Source: Trematomus loennbergii (lineage: Eukaryota; Chordata; Actinopteri; Perciformes; Nototheniidae). Taken from it: DNA of 64,000 nucleotides. Shown piece by piece: positions 13,161-25,147 of the stretch; the first letter of the stretch is position 1; each line of letters opens with the position of its first letter. The notes under the pieces were generated by a model. That model had not been told where the DNA came from and did not search any database. It was given only the letters and a program-made list of their open reading frames with translations. The stretch covers positions 170,001 to 234,000 of the forward strand of contig JAAOOA010000132.1 in assembly GCA_012861695.1 (NCBI GenBank), read 5' to 3'. Position numbers and translations under genes: made by a program.

Positions 13161-13420
13161 CTTGTTCGTGTAGGGCTCGACATTATAAATGGCCCGCTGG
13201 CCTGGAAGCACTATTTAGACCCCCCGGGCCACAGAACGTACTTTCCACTTGCTTTAAATTGCTTTAAAAAAAAAAACAGTAAGACATAAAATCACATAGT
13301 CCTGTGGTATTGGTATTTTGAAAAGCAATTTTGTTAAATTGTTTAGTTTATTAGCGCTACAACATAGCGTTCGTGAGGCGGTTGTCGTTGTTGGATGAAA
13401 AGCAAACAGCTGTTTAGAGC

Positions 13421-13665
13421 GTGAGCGTGAGCGCGCTCGTTCACTACAGACTTTCGCACCACCTAACCATTCGCCAAAATGTTTTTAATACCAGCGGTAA
13501 CCAGCCAAGCGCCGGCAAAAAACAATCTTCAAATAAAAGAAAGTCACCGGAGGAGTTAAAGGAGAGTGACAGGGAGAAGAAGAGGGAGAGGAAGTTTCAG
13601 CCAGCTTGATGGATGGAGTTAGCTTCAATATGATGATATAAAAAGGTCTTCTGTCGGCTCTGAAC
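13421..13665 (+). pseudogene. possible hAT-transposase N-terminal remnant
   Basis: One frame gives a lysine- and glutamate-rich stretch, SSNKRKSPEELKESDREKKR then ERKFQPA, followed after a stop and a frame change by LQYDDIK. Domesticated and active hAT transposases of the ZNF862 type often open with a similar basic segment and an FQ-x-W motif. The resemblance is short and from memory. The upstream tagggctcgacattataa at about 13171 may be a hAT end. No zinc finger or catalytic core follows, so it would be a fragment. Confidence 0.3.
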
Positions 13666-15006
13666 ATCAACGCTGACCTATTCTGACAAGCAAGTGAAGA
13701 GTAGAAAATATAAAAGGTATTGGCTTTAAGGAAATGTCCCAGCAGTTTAGGAGAATGAAGGTTCTAATCTAATCCATTACATTTCTAACTCCTGATGACA
13801 GGAAGGCAGAAAGCGCATTATACTAATAATAATACTCATAGCAGAAATGTCTCCCTCTTTTTTCTTTTAACAATGACCACAATATAATAATTTTAATAAA
13901 CCAAATATGACAATTGAGGGAAATGAGGAAGAACTGATGATTCAAATGCTGTAGAACAAGTAGTAATGTAGTTTGTGCATAAATTACTATCGCAACAAAT
14001 GTGATTTTCTTCATTATTAGAGTCGATTTGTTGGGCGAATGCTCTTGGGCCAGTTAGGGTTACAGTGGTGGGGCCACTTACCCTTAATGTGTACCCCTGT
14101 AGTAGGCTGCACAATTTGGAAAAATAATGAATTGCGATTATTTCTGTCAGCTTTAGCTATGCAATATGATTTGGAATAGAAGACGGATTTTGCATCATTA
14201 TTCTCCTTTTGAATGAAAAACACATTAAAATGGTTATGTGCTTTATTTAGCTTTTAAGATGTCCAAATAATGACGTCATAAAGATGTACAAAAAAAAATG
14301 GACATGAGGGTTTTCAGTGACAAAAACGTTTTGATTAACTTTTTGCGGTGGTGGTGGTTTTGGGCTACAGGTGTAAAAAAACAGAGGACATTAAGTTAAT
14401 ATACATTTTGGCTGCATTTAACAAATGTGCTTTTTGCACTAATCTTTTTTGTGGTTCTGATAACATTCTCAGCCGAGCATGATCAGAAATCATGCCTTAA
14501 AAGGACAGAAGTTATCATCTTTTGTCGTGGTTACAACGTTTTTTTGTGGGTTAATGACGTGATTCCATAGTTATTTTTAATACACTTTATAACAATGCCG
14601 AACAAATATAGATTTTGGTTTGATTCAGAGGGGGTGCAGAGGAGAAGACGACAAGAAGATTATCCCTTACTCTCTAAAACTTGAATGCCACAAAGACAAT
14701 CCTTTGTATAAACCTTAAGTATGTGAATTAAAGAAATAGCCACGCTCCAGAAGTCCTGGTTGCATAAGGTGCACGAAGGACAGACTTAGTAGGCATCGCC
14801 TGGCACGAGATGGAGATGGTGGGGGGGGTCAGAAACAACAAGATGATAAATAAAGCACATGTCTGCATGGGATTGTATAAATCATCATCATCAGCAGCAG
14901 CAGCAGGGATTACTGAGGAGGGGTCGAGTTAATCTGAGCGAGCGGCAGGTCATTCAGAGAGACGAGCTTTATTAGAACCTCCCGGAACAAACACTGCCAC
15001 CAAGTT
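13666..15006. other. intron DNA with a decayed hAT-MITE scrap
   Basis: At 14102-14170 gtaggctgcacaatttgg and following resembles a decayed hAT MITE end. A G-run lies at 14819-14827 and (CAG)n at about 14890-14905. No gene. Confidence 0.35.
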
Positions 15007-15437
15007 ACTGAAACTGATGGAGCCCGTTCTGCTGTCTATTTGCACCGTGATAACATCTGTGTAGCGGCCGAAACTGAACTAAAAAAACTGCTGCTGAGAC
15101 GTAGTGGGGGATAATTGTGGAGCTGTGGAGATATCCAGACCTACAAATGGTTTTCTACAGACTTAATTAAACATAAATCAAATCATATGTATATATTTTT
15201 TACAATGAAAATGAGACGACTGAATCTGATGGAGCCCGTTCTGCTGTCTAGTTGCACCGTGATAACATCTGTATAGCGGCCAAAACTGAACCAATAAAAC
15301 TGAAATATAACTGCCGCTGAGACGTAGTGGGGGATAATTGTGGAGCTGTGGAGATATCCAGACCTACAAATGGTTTTCTACAGACTTAATTAAACATTAA
15401 CTAAATCATTTGTATATATTTTACAATGAAAATGAGA
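15007..15437. repeat. 212-bp tandem duplication
   Basis: Two adjacent copies (15007-15218 and 15219-15437) share ctgatggagcccgttctgct, gctgagacgtagtgggggat, gagatatccagacctacaaa and tacaatgaaaatgaga with few differences and one small insertion. Confidence 0.9.
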
Positions 15438-16107
15438 ATAAAGACGCAAAAATGATCCCTGCGTTCTTCCTCGGGGAATGATGCAAGTCCAGGCAAGAAT
15501 ATCCAGGCAAGTAAAATGTTACGGTTTCCTATGTACTCTTGCTCTATAGCCTTTACTATAGCATGCTTGTTTCACCCTGTGCTTTCCCTGGTAAAAACCA
15601 TGTGCCTATACTGGTGGTCTAATCCCAACACCCCTGTCTCCAATATATAACAATCACCAAAACTGCCTTCAACATAAAAGAAGGATTACCAACTCTTTTA
15701 AAAAACTAAAATCTAGCAATTTATGATCAGATCGATCCGACTGCTGGTCCTGAAACTGTAGACCGAAAAGACGTTATTCTGTCCTTCTGCATACCGCATC
15801 ATTTATGAGAATACATGTCATAACATTAACACAACCATATTCGAGGTGGTTTTCAATAACATATCCGTATTTATTTATTTCTCCAAGTTGTGTTTTTGTG
15901 TGCACTGAGGAGTCTCAAACAGGCGTTTGTTTAATCATTTTAAGATTGGCTTTAATCAATGTTTGAAAATGAATTCTTCATATTGATAAATGAGAGGTAA
16001 CATTTTATTTATGGTATTATTTCCACATATTTCTCTCCATTCTTCCTTCTGCCAACGGTGTCGCAGTTTCTCGTCTCTCCCGTTTGTGTGCTTAGTGCGT
16101 ACGCATG
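15438..16107. other. intron DNA, nothing recognised
   Basis: No element ends or arrays seen. Confidence 0.4.
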
Positions 16108-16115
16108 GGTTAGAG

Positions 16116-16938
16116 CAGGGGTCGGCAACCTTTTTGATATGAAGTGCCATTCTAAAAAAAAAATTGTATCAGCGTGCCGATGATCATGAACTGTCAACGG
16201 GGGGGGGGGGGGGGGGAGTGTTGAAGAGCTCGACGAAAACACTTGTGAAAAGTGATGTTTAAAACTCAGTTAATGGGGCTCATTCACTGGCGCTTCCACA
16301 AACAACAACCAACATAATTGTTACATTCAAATGAAGTAGCATACATTATTCAAGTTTACATTAACTTTGGATAACACGGGAGAAATGAGCGGAAGCGCTC
16401 TCTTTTCCTCTCTCCCCTCTCTCTCTCTCCTGACAGCCTGTCAGTATCTCATGCAGCTCACTGATCCAGTAATGAGTGACAGTGAAGAATAAATATATTT
16501 ATAACTAGTTCCAGAGGTAGATCAAATAGCTAAGTGTGTTAGGTCTAACTCTTGTGTGTTCTGCTCCGCTCACCGGTCCGTCACAGCGGGTGGAGCTGCA
16601 GGATTTCTGCTTCACACACGCTGCATACCGCTATTTATTGTCTTTTTCGGACACCTTAAAATACTGCCAGACTGGTGAAGCCATTTTGGCGAGCTTGTTT
16701 TGCCGCACACAGAGAAAAGTGTCATGTATTTTACGTCTCGCGATCGGCCTTTTTAAAGAGAGTGGGGCTGCGTTGCGTGCATGGCTTCCTTCTGCAGGTA
16801 ACGGGGAGACGCGCTCTGGCGGCGGTCTCGTTCAGGATCCGAAAATAAAATAAATATTTGTACACTTATTCCTAGTGTGCCACTGGTTACGGTGCCGGTG
16901 CCATTGGTGGCACGCGTGCCAGGGGTTGCCGACCCCTG
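16116..16938 (+). mobile_element. hAT-type MITE (caggggtcggcaacc ends)
   Basis: Left end caggggtcggcaaccttttt; right end gttgccgacccctg, inverted. The 8-bp flanks ggttagag (16108-16115) and ggtcagag (16939-16946) differ by one base. About 823 bp with a 17-base G run at about 16200-16216. Short ORFs inside show no transposase motif. Confidence 0.88.
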
Positions 16939-16946
16939 GGTCAGAG

Positions 16947-18299
16947 TTTGCGTGGAGGACCGCACATTTTCCCGTCAAGTTTGTTTTTTATAAATCGCAA
17001 ACATTGCTTAGAAACTGGCGTACGCCATTTTTTGAGCGTACGCACCGTTTATAAATGAGGCCCCTGGTATTTGTACCTTAACAGTTCACTATCTGGGACA
17101 GTATGGAGGGACCATGGGTCAAGTTTTTATATTTAAGATAATAATAATAATAAATCATGATTTTTATTTTAGCGTTTTTCAACAACCACACAAACGTTGA
17201 AATAACGATTGACTTCAAGACTAGCGAAACCCAGAAATGCTAAAATGCTGACTGGTTGTAGTTTTTTTAGGACTCATTCGTGCACACCATTGTTGTAATA
17301 AATGGTTCTAAACACCGTGAATAGTCTAAAGATGATCAGCTGTTCCACGCTTTGTGACAGATATGGAGCAGATGAAATGCCATCAGTTTTAGACGTGTGT
17401 GTGAAGAGACACGCAAGTCAACATTTAGCTTTGTTTGGCAAAAAAAAAACAGCTTTAGAAAAAGAACAAAAGCCGTCAAAATGAGTTTGACCTGCTTTGC
17501 TCCCAGCGGGGGGGCGGCAGCCTTGGATCAGGAGGCGATGAGTGCAGAAAGACAGAGAGAGAGATTACATTGGATTCCAGTAAATGAAGGGCTTGTAACA
17601 ATCTTGTAATTAAAATAATGCTGAAGGTCATTAGCACACGAGGAGCCTCCCGTATAGAGCAGCATTATTATAACACCTCTCTCAGGGGATAAACGTTAGA
17701 GACCCGGATAAAGAGGCTGAACGTGGCTTTGTTGTGGCATTAAAGTCACAACGGGCGGTAAAATAAAGACCTGAGTTCGTTATTTATTGAAAAGTGTAAT
17801 GGAATCATGTGGTTTTAGAAAGGGATATAAACAAAGAGGTTTTAAGCGTCTCAATTTGCGTCATTCTTACGTTTGCTGTTTTGAGTGAATAAGGGCATAT
17901 CTTAGGTAATGGAAGTTACAAACACAGCACTGTACTAATTACAGATAAACATGTCTTCAATATTTAATAAGTGTACCTCTATACTGGTGTCAAGAAACAT
18001 ACATTTACTCAGAAGAATATCCCAATATATATCATGAACTATATCTACTGTCCTTTACATGTTTGAGACATTTTCCTTAATACATCCTGATTTATTTACT
18101 CCTGTATGAAAGTAAACTGGTTATCTTGAGTTGTGGAATTACAAGACATTCATCTTGGGATTTGGGAAAAACAAATCATATTTTTCACCATTTTGTATAA
18201 ATAAAAATCACCAGATTAATAAGCAAAGTGTTTGTATTTCCTTTTTTTCCAATGAAAATCCACCAACTCTCAAACACAGGTACCTCTCAAACTTCACAA
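16947..18299. other. intron DNA, nothing recognised
   Basis: A short (AAT)n near 17139-17152 is the only repeat noted. Confidence 0.4.
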
Positions 18300-19655
18300 G
18301 ATTTTACATTAAATGTCACTTGTTAGACGCTTTTATCCAAAGCTAAATTAAGTGTCTTGCCCAGGGTCACAACGACATACTGACTGCAATGGGGATGGTA
18401 GTGCTCAATGGGGATGGAACCAGTGCTCCAATGGGGATTGAACCAGTGCTCCAATGGGGCTGGAACCAGTGCTCCAATGTGCTCCAATGGGGATTGAAAC
18501 CAGTGCCTCCAATAGGGCAGGAACCAGTGCTCCAATGGGGCTGGAACCAGTGCTCCAATGGGGATGTAACCTGTGCTCCAATGGGGATTGAACCAGTGCT
18601 CCAATGGGGCTGGAACCAGTGCTCCAATGGGGATGGAACCTGTGCTCCAATGTGCTCCAATGGGGATTGAACCAGTGCTCCAATGGGGATGGAACCAGTG
18701 CTCCAATGGGGCTGGAACCAGTGCTCCAATGGGGATGTAACCAGGCTCCAATGGGGATGTAACCAGTGCTCCAATGGGGCTGGAACCAGTGCTCCAATGG
18801 GGATGTAACCAGTGCTCAATGGGGATGTAACCAGTGCTCCAATGGGGATGTAACCAGTGCTCCAATGGGGATGTAACCAGTGCTCCAATGGGGATGTAAC
18901 CAGTGCTCCAATGGGGATGTAACCAGTGCTCCAATGGGGCTGGAACAGTGCTCCAATGGGGATGTAACCAGTGCTCCAATGGGGATGTAACCAGTGCTCC
19001 AATGGGTCTGGAACCAGTGCTCCAATGGGGATGTAACCAGTGCTCCAATGGGGATGGAACAGTGCTCCAATGGGGCTGGAACCAGTGCTCCAATGGGGAT
19101 GTAACCAGTGCTCCAATGGGGATGTAACCAGTGCTCCAATGGGGATGTAACCAGTGCTCCAATGGGGATGGAACCTGTGCTCCAATGGGGATGGAACCAG
19201 TGCTCCAATGGGGATGGAACCAGTGCTCCAATGGGGATGGAACCAGTGCTCCAATGGGGATGGAACCAGTGCTCCAATGGGGATGGAACCAGTGATCCAA
19301 TGGGGATGGAACCAGTGATCCAATGGGGATTGAACCAGTGCTCCAATGGGGATGGAACCAGTGCTCCAATGGGGCTGGAACCAGTGCTCCAATGGGGATG
19401 GAAACAGTGCTCCAATGGGGATGGAACCAGTGCTCCAATGGGGCTGGAACCAGTGATCCAAGGGGATGGAACCAGTGCTCCAATGGGGATGGAACCAGTG
19501 CTCCAATGGGGCTGGAACCAGTGCTCCAATGGGGATGGAACCAGTGATCCAATGGGGCTGGAACCAGTGCTCCAATGGGGATGGAACCAGTGCTCCAATG
19601 GGGCAGTGATCTGAAGATCAGCGCTCTAACCCCCTGTGCCACAGCGTCCTTGTCA
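18300..19655 (-). mobile_element. tRNA-derived SINE expanded by an internal minisatellite
   Basis: On the minus strand the right flank reads gacgctgtggcacagggggt (pol III A-box TGGCACAGGGG) and on to gatcttcagatcactgc. After the array come cattgcagtcagtatgtcgt, tgtgaccctgggcaagacac and gctttggataaaagcgtcta. The same order of blocks occurs in the two intact SINEs at 37.1 and 41.2 kb, where the B-box sits exactly where the array sits here. Confidence 0.85.
18389..19610. repeat. 23-bp minisatellite derived from a SINE B-box
   Basis: About 53 copies of a 23-bp unit, gctccaatggggat then ggaaccagt. On the minus strand this is ggttccatccccattgg flanked by gcact. Variants with ggggattgaacc (starting near 18434, 18583, 18663 and 19326) give ggttcaatcc, a perfect match to the pol III B-box core GWTCRANNC; most other units miss it by one or two bases. 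Because 23 is not a multiple of 3 and few units create stops, long ORFs (up to 502 codons on the minus strand) cross it. They are not genes. Confidence 0.97.
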
Positions 19656-20300
19656 TAAAGTAACAACTCTATTACCGACTGTTTTAGGCGTAAACCGACT
19701 GAATTAAGCAACATTAAAATGCATGTACACAGAAATGTTGTACACGGATATAAAATGAGATTGTATGAAGTCTTACAATACAATGTCAGTGATGGAGGAT
19801 ACATTGGGCAACTCAACAAAAAAGATCTCATGACTACTGAGGCATAAGTGTAACGCCTGAAGAAAATATGGAAACAAATCTGAAGCCACCGGGCAAACTA
19901 TCTGGGTTGTAAACTCTATAAACAGGGAGGGTGATAATTGATAAGGAAGGATAATTTTAGCCTCTGTTTCTCCTCTCAACATCAATCTGACTCGGGGGAG
20001 GAAGCTCTTACGTCACGATGTTGTTGTCACAGCTTGAATACTCAGAGCAGTTTATTTGACAAAACCCTCTATTGACTGGTGCTTTAAAAAAAGAAAAAAT
20101 CAGTAGTGCTTAACAGATGTGACAGCTTAGGCAAGTGTGTGCATTTAGGAACAACTGCTATAGCGTTAGGAATGATCTGATGCCAACGTGAGGATCACCA
20201 GCTGTTGTTGGAGAGATTAACCCCCCAAACACGAGAGGAACCAAATGCAAAGTCAGTGGAAGTGTCGATGCATTGCCTCCTATGTTATGTCAAGGAATAG
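19656..20300. other. intron DNA, nothing recognised
   Basis: No element ends or arrays seen. Confidence 0.4.
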
Positions 20301-20560
20301 GGCTGCACAATTAACAAGTTAGGGAATCAAGATATGGACTAGCCGGTATCCAAAATGCATTAAAAACAATTTTTGGTAAAGGCAAAATATGTAAAAATAT
20401 CTGAATGAAGTATCTGCAGAGAAGTCCCGACCTTCAAACAGTATTCTACAGATTTAATGCAAAAATGAAGAACAGATCTCCCTAAAATATCCAAATCAAT
20501 TGCAATATGGTCAAAAATAATCGCAATTACTTATTTTTCCAAAGTGTGCAGCCTTAAAAG
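20300..20560. mobile_element. decayed hAT-type MITE
   Basis: Begins tagggctgcacaattaac and ends aagtgtgcagccttaa, like family A ends but eroded. The interior has the typical aatcgcaatta sequence. No clear 8-bp duplication remains. Confidence 0.55.
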
Positions 20561-21135
20561 AGGAATATTGGTCACTATGGCCCTAGTGTATTTATCATGT
20601 AGTGAAAAGGAAATTTCCCCTGAAACATATCATAATTATTTCCTTTTTCAATTAAAATTAGAATAATTATTCAAAGACAATCAACCCTACCAATTTCGTA
20701 AATAATATCAGTCAAAATATCTCTAAATTTGTAATTTTTCCATTAAACTACTTCACAAAAACATGCATTTTTGCCCAAACTTTAATATTTAATAAACTCT
20801 GGACTTGAGAGATGGGTAGGCGCCTGCAAGCGGGAGAGTAACTGCACAAAATACTCATTTTTTTGTGAAAATGCATGGGTTTGGGAAGTAGCAAGCATAC
20901 GATTGGACTAAGAGGAGTTGGATTAGACTGCAGGTGTTTTAAATATATGTGTATTGCTACTCAAATGACTTATAAAATACAATTATAAAAGATGCTTCTC
21001 TACTTTGCTTTGGTTCTTTGTGATAGTGAAGACAAATGTCAATTAACACAGGGTCAGTAATTGAAATAAAAATGGTAATGGTGTCAGTGAAGTATTCCTT
21101 CAAACTGATCAGTGTCTGGAATAGTTCTCGCTCAT

Positions 21136-21262
21136 CAGAGAGGGCAAAAGTACACACATCCTTTACTCAAGTAGAAGTACAGATACTCGTGTTTAAAAAA
21201 TACTCTGGTAAAAGTAGAAGTACTGACTAAACTTCTTTACTCAAGTAAAAGTAAAGGTTAGG
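21136..21262 (+). mobile_element. left-end fragment of the hAT MITE at 31096-32744
   Basis: cagagagggcaaaagtacac and the next 100 bp are almost identical to 31096-31215. The homology stops after aagtaaaagtaaag, so only the left end is present. Confidence 0.8.
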
Positions 21263-21337
21263 GTTTGACGTCACGTCGTGTCACGTGACTTGAATTTTGA
21301 ATTGAGCCGTCCCTTATAGATACTTCTCTTTATGTAT

Positions 21338-22955
21338 TAGTGATGGGTGTTCCGGCTCTTTTAGTGAGCCGGATCATTTGGCTCGGCTCACTAAACGGCT
21401 CTTCATGTTACCACAGTTTACCACGGAGCCTCAGTTTCACGCCGCTGCGAGGCTCCGGCGCTCGCAGTTCACGCGCGTGCTCCACTAGCACCCCCCGTCA
21501 AGGCTCGACGCAGTACACTTTCCGTCACAGGAACACGCTTTGCTGGGGGCGAAAAGAATCCCACCAGACTCCTTTGCCCCTCCAACAGAGGATGTCCTTG
21601 TCCTTTTTCCTTTTCGTCATTTCAAGCTATAAAACTCGATCTTCTCTCTAATAAATATTTTTTGGGACGCCTCGGCTCGAGTTCAGGGCGTTCTGAGCTG
21701 AATAAGGGCGCCAAATGACGGCGGAAACGCTGGGAGGGAGTGATGTGGAGGTGAGAAGGAGAGAAATCTAATTACAGCTCTCTGACTCAACACTACTGAG
21801 AGGAAGAGCAGAAGAACGAGGCAAGAGAAGAAGAGTAGTGACGGAGGTGAAGAAGACAGAGGAGCACTTTGAAGAATCACACTCCTTGTGATCAGCTTAG
21901 GAAAACTCCTCAGGGGAAATTACATAAAATGAGGGCATCTCTCTTTCTCCAAGCGAGCGTTTCTGTGGACTGTCCTCCATCTGTGGTGGCTGGCTCGCTA
22001 AATGCCTTTCTGTGAGAGCCCATCAATCCACTGAAAGAGAAAGAAGTTGCCTTTCATTTCCCATGATGCACTGCATTACTTTTTTTTTACAGTTCCCATT
22101 AGATGCAACATCCAACGTCAGTGACATCAACTTGCATTTTAAAAGATTTCAATCCTTTTTGGTTTGGATTTTGACTTTAAATGGAATTAAACAAAGAGGA
22201 CATTGAGTTCGTGAAGGCTGTAGAATATGGGAAAAACTACTAATGCTTCATGTGCTTTCTGTAAGGAAACAGAAACCCAGTAAACTTTCCACACTCCATA
22301 GGGCTTATATTTTGAAGGGGTGTGGGTATGGTGAGAGGGGAAGTGAAGCGGTCATGGTCTGATTCTCTTTTAGGAAGATCTGCGCCAATTAGTTTAGTAG
22401 GTGTGTTTTAAGAGGTTTGTAGAGAGGATATCTCTGCAGCTGTACAACACTTAATTAACATTTATTCAGCCTTCAAACTAAAATGTTCTGCTCAATATTA
22501 TGCAATTTTGACATCATTTAGATTAAGTACTACTATGATAGTCGTGGTTAAGACATTTCTGTCCATGGGAAGTGATCAAAAACAGAAGAGAGACGTTGTT
22601 TTTTATGATTCAGAGGGTTTGAAAAAGTGTTCATAAAGACTACTCTATGTCTGAATCAACTCTTTCACCCGTAAGTCAACAGGAGATGTCTTGAAAATGA
22701 TTTTAATTAGGTTATATTAATAAGAGAATACATTTTATTATCAGGCGCCATTCAAAGCACCCAAGGACACCTTTGAATTCATAAAATTATCTAAAGAAAG
22801 GTTTAAAACAGTAAAAAAAAGGACAGTAACAGTGAGCATGTAGGGAAACAGGGGACATGTAGCACTCGTGAGTAGGCTGATCTGAACAGGTGGGTTTGAC
22901 TTTAATGTGGTGATCGTGGCAGACTGTCGGATGTGAAGGGGGGGAGTTCAAAGTT
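21338..22955. other. intron DNA starting with a MITE end
   Basis: tagtgatgggtgttccggct followed by mirrored gagccg/cggctc motifs resembles a known kind of fish MITE end. The remainder to 22955 shows no gene, array or element ends. Confidence 0.4.
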
Positions 22956-25147
22956 TTAAAGGTCACCTATTATGCAAAATCCACTCTTTCATGTCTCTTC
23001 TACATCAACATGTGTCCCCTCTTCTTCATGTCTCTTCTGCATCAACATGTGTCCCCTCTTCTTCATGTCTCTTCTACATCAACATGTGTCCCCTCTTCTT
23101 CATGTCTCTTCTACATCAACATGTGTCCCCTCTCTTCATGTCTCTTCTACATCAACATGTGCCCCTCTTCTTCATGTCTCTTCTACATCAACAGTGTCCC
23201 CTCTTCTCATGTCTCTTCTTCATCAACATGTGTCCCCTCTTCTTCATGTCTCTTCTACATCAACATGTGTCCCCTCTTCTTCATGTCTCTTCTACATCAA
23301 CATGTGTCCCCTCTTCTTCATGTCTCTTCTACATCAACATGTGTCCCCTCTTCTTCATGTCTCTTCTACATCAACATGTGTCCCCTCTTCTTCATGTCTC
23401 TTCTACATCAACACGTGTCCCCTCTTCTTCATGTCTCTTCTACATCAACACGTGTCCCCTCTTTCATGTCTCTTTACATCAACACGTGTCCCCTCTTCTT
23501 CATGTCTCTTCTACATCAACATGTGTCCCCTCTTCCATGTCTCTTCTACATCAACATGTGTCCCCTCTTCTTCATGTCTCTTCTACATCAACATGTGTCC
23601 CCTCTTCTTCATGTCTCTTCTACATCAACATGTGTCCCCTCTCTTCATGTCTCTTCTACATCAACATGTGTCCCCTCTTCTTCATGTCTCTTCTACATCA
23701 ACATGTGTCCCCTCTTCTTCATGTCTCTTCTACATCAACATGTGTCCCCTCTCTTCATGTCTCTTCTACATCAACATGTGTCCCCTCTTCTTCATGTCTC
23801 TTCTACATCAACATGTGTCCCCTCTCTTCATGTCTCTTCTACATCAACATGTGTCCCCTCTTCTTCATGTCTCTTCTACATCAACATGTGTCCCCTCTTC
23901 ATGTCTCTTCTACATCAACATGTGTCCCCTCTTCTTCATGTCTCTTCTACATCAACATGTGTCCCCTCTTCTTCATGTCTCTTCTTACATCACATGTGTC
24001 CCTCTTCTTCATGTCTCTTCTCATCAACATGTGTCCCCTCTTCTTCATGTCTCTTCTACATCAACATGTGTCCCCTCTTCATGTCTCTTCTACATCAACA
24101 TGTGTCCCCTCTTCTTCATGTCTCTTCTACATCAACATGTGTCCCCTCTTCTTCATGTCTCTTCTACATCAACATGTGTCCCCTCTTCTTCATGTCTCTT
24201 CTACATCAACATGTGTCCCCTCTTCTTCATGTCTCTTCTACATCAACATGTGTCCCCTCTTCTTCATGTCTCTTCTACATCAACATGTGTCCCCTCTTCT
24301 TCATGTCTCTTCTACATCAACATGTGTCCCCTCTTCTTCATGTCTCTTCTACATCAACATGTGTCCCCTCTTTCATGTCTTCTACATCAACATGTGTCCC
24401 CTCTTCTTCATGTCTCTTCTACATCAACATGTGTCCCCTCTTCTTCATGTCTCTTCTACATCAACATGTGTCCCCTCTTCTTCATGTCTCTTCTACATCA
24501 ACATGTGTCCCCTCTTCTTCATGTCTCTTCTACATCAACATGTGTCCCTCTTCTTCATGTCTCTTCTACATAACATGTGTCCCCTCTTCTTCATGTCTCT
24601 TCTACATCAACATGTGTCCCCTCTTCTTCATGTCTCTTCTTCATCAACATGTGTCCCCTCTTCTTCATGTCTCTTCTACATCAACATGTGTCCCCTCTTC
24701 TTCATGTCTCTTCTCATCAACATGTGTCCCCTCTGTCTCTAAGTTTCTACATTCTCAACTTTGATCCATTTTATAAAAACCTGTCTGAAAATGAGCTGAT
24801 CAGATTTTGGCCACTTGATGATGTCATAACGATGTTTTGTCTTGTGTAACCATTAGCCAATCAGCAACCAAGGTAACCCCCCCCCCCCCTTATCACCTGA
24901 ATCTCCTCCTAGAGCACCATTGAGTTCTTTGTAACCAAATCTCTCTCAGAGGGGCGTGGGGAGGGGCTCCTTATTTTCATCTAAAGTAACAGACAGAGAA
25001 TCAGCACTTTGGAAACAGGGCTGAAACAGAGGGGATTATGGGTAATGCTGCAATGATCTGTTTGGTGTTTCAGCCAATCAGAGACAGGCTTATATATCAG
25101 AGACCTGTAATATATTGATGAAAAACAGTATAATAGGGGACCTTTAA
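22956..25147 (+). mobile_element. TTAA-MITE (piggyBac-like) expanded by an internal minisatellite
   Basis: TTAA at 22956-22959 and 25144-25147 bounds inverted ends aggtcacctattatgc and gtataataggggacct. The right 390 bp is nearly identical to the copy ending at 8810. Between the left terminus and this body lies the 37-bp array. Confidence 0.88.
22990..24738. repeat. 37-bp minisatellite inside the TTAA-MITE
   Basis: About 47 copies of catgtctcttctacatcaac followed by atgtgtcccctcttctt. Most are identical; scattered 1-3 base deletions occur. The unit has no stop in any of the three plus frames, so three overlapping ORFs of 533 to 584 codons run through it (LHVSSTSTCVPS-type repeats). They are artefacts of the array. 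Confidence 0.97.

Noticed and set aside
16536..16853. 105-codon ORF in the hAT MITE
   Set aside because: No zinc-finger, DDE or dimerisation motif; lies wholly inside a non-autonomous element.
18323..19831. 502-codon minus-strand ORF and related ORFs in other frames
   Set aside because: The frame is kept open only by the 23-bp array; unit indels move the same peptide between frames, and there is no codon bias or domain.
22972..24764. Three overlapping plus-strand ORFs of 533-584 codons
   Set aside because: All three are the same 37-bp unit read in different frames inside a MITE.
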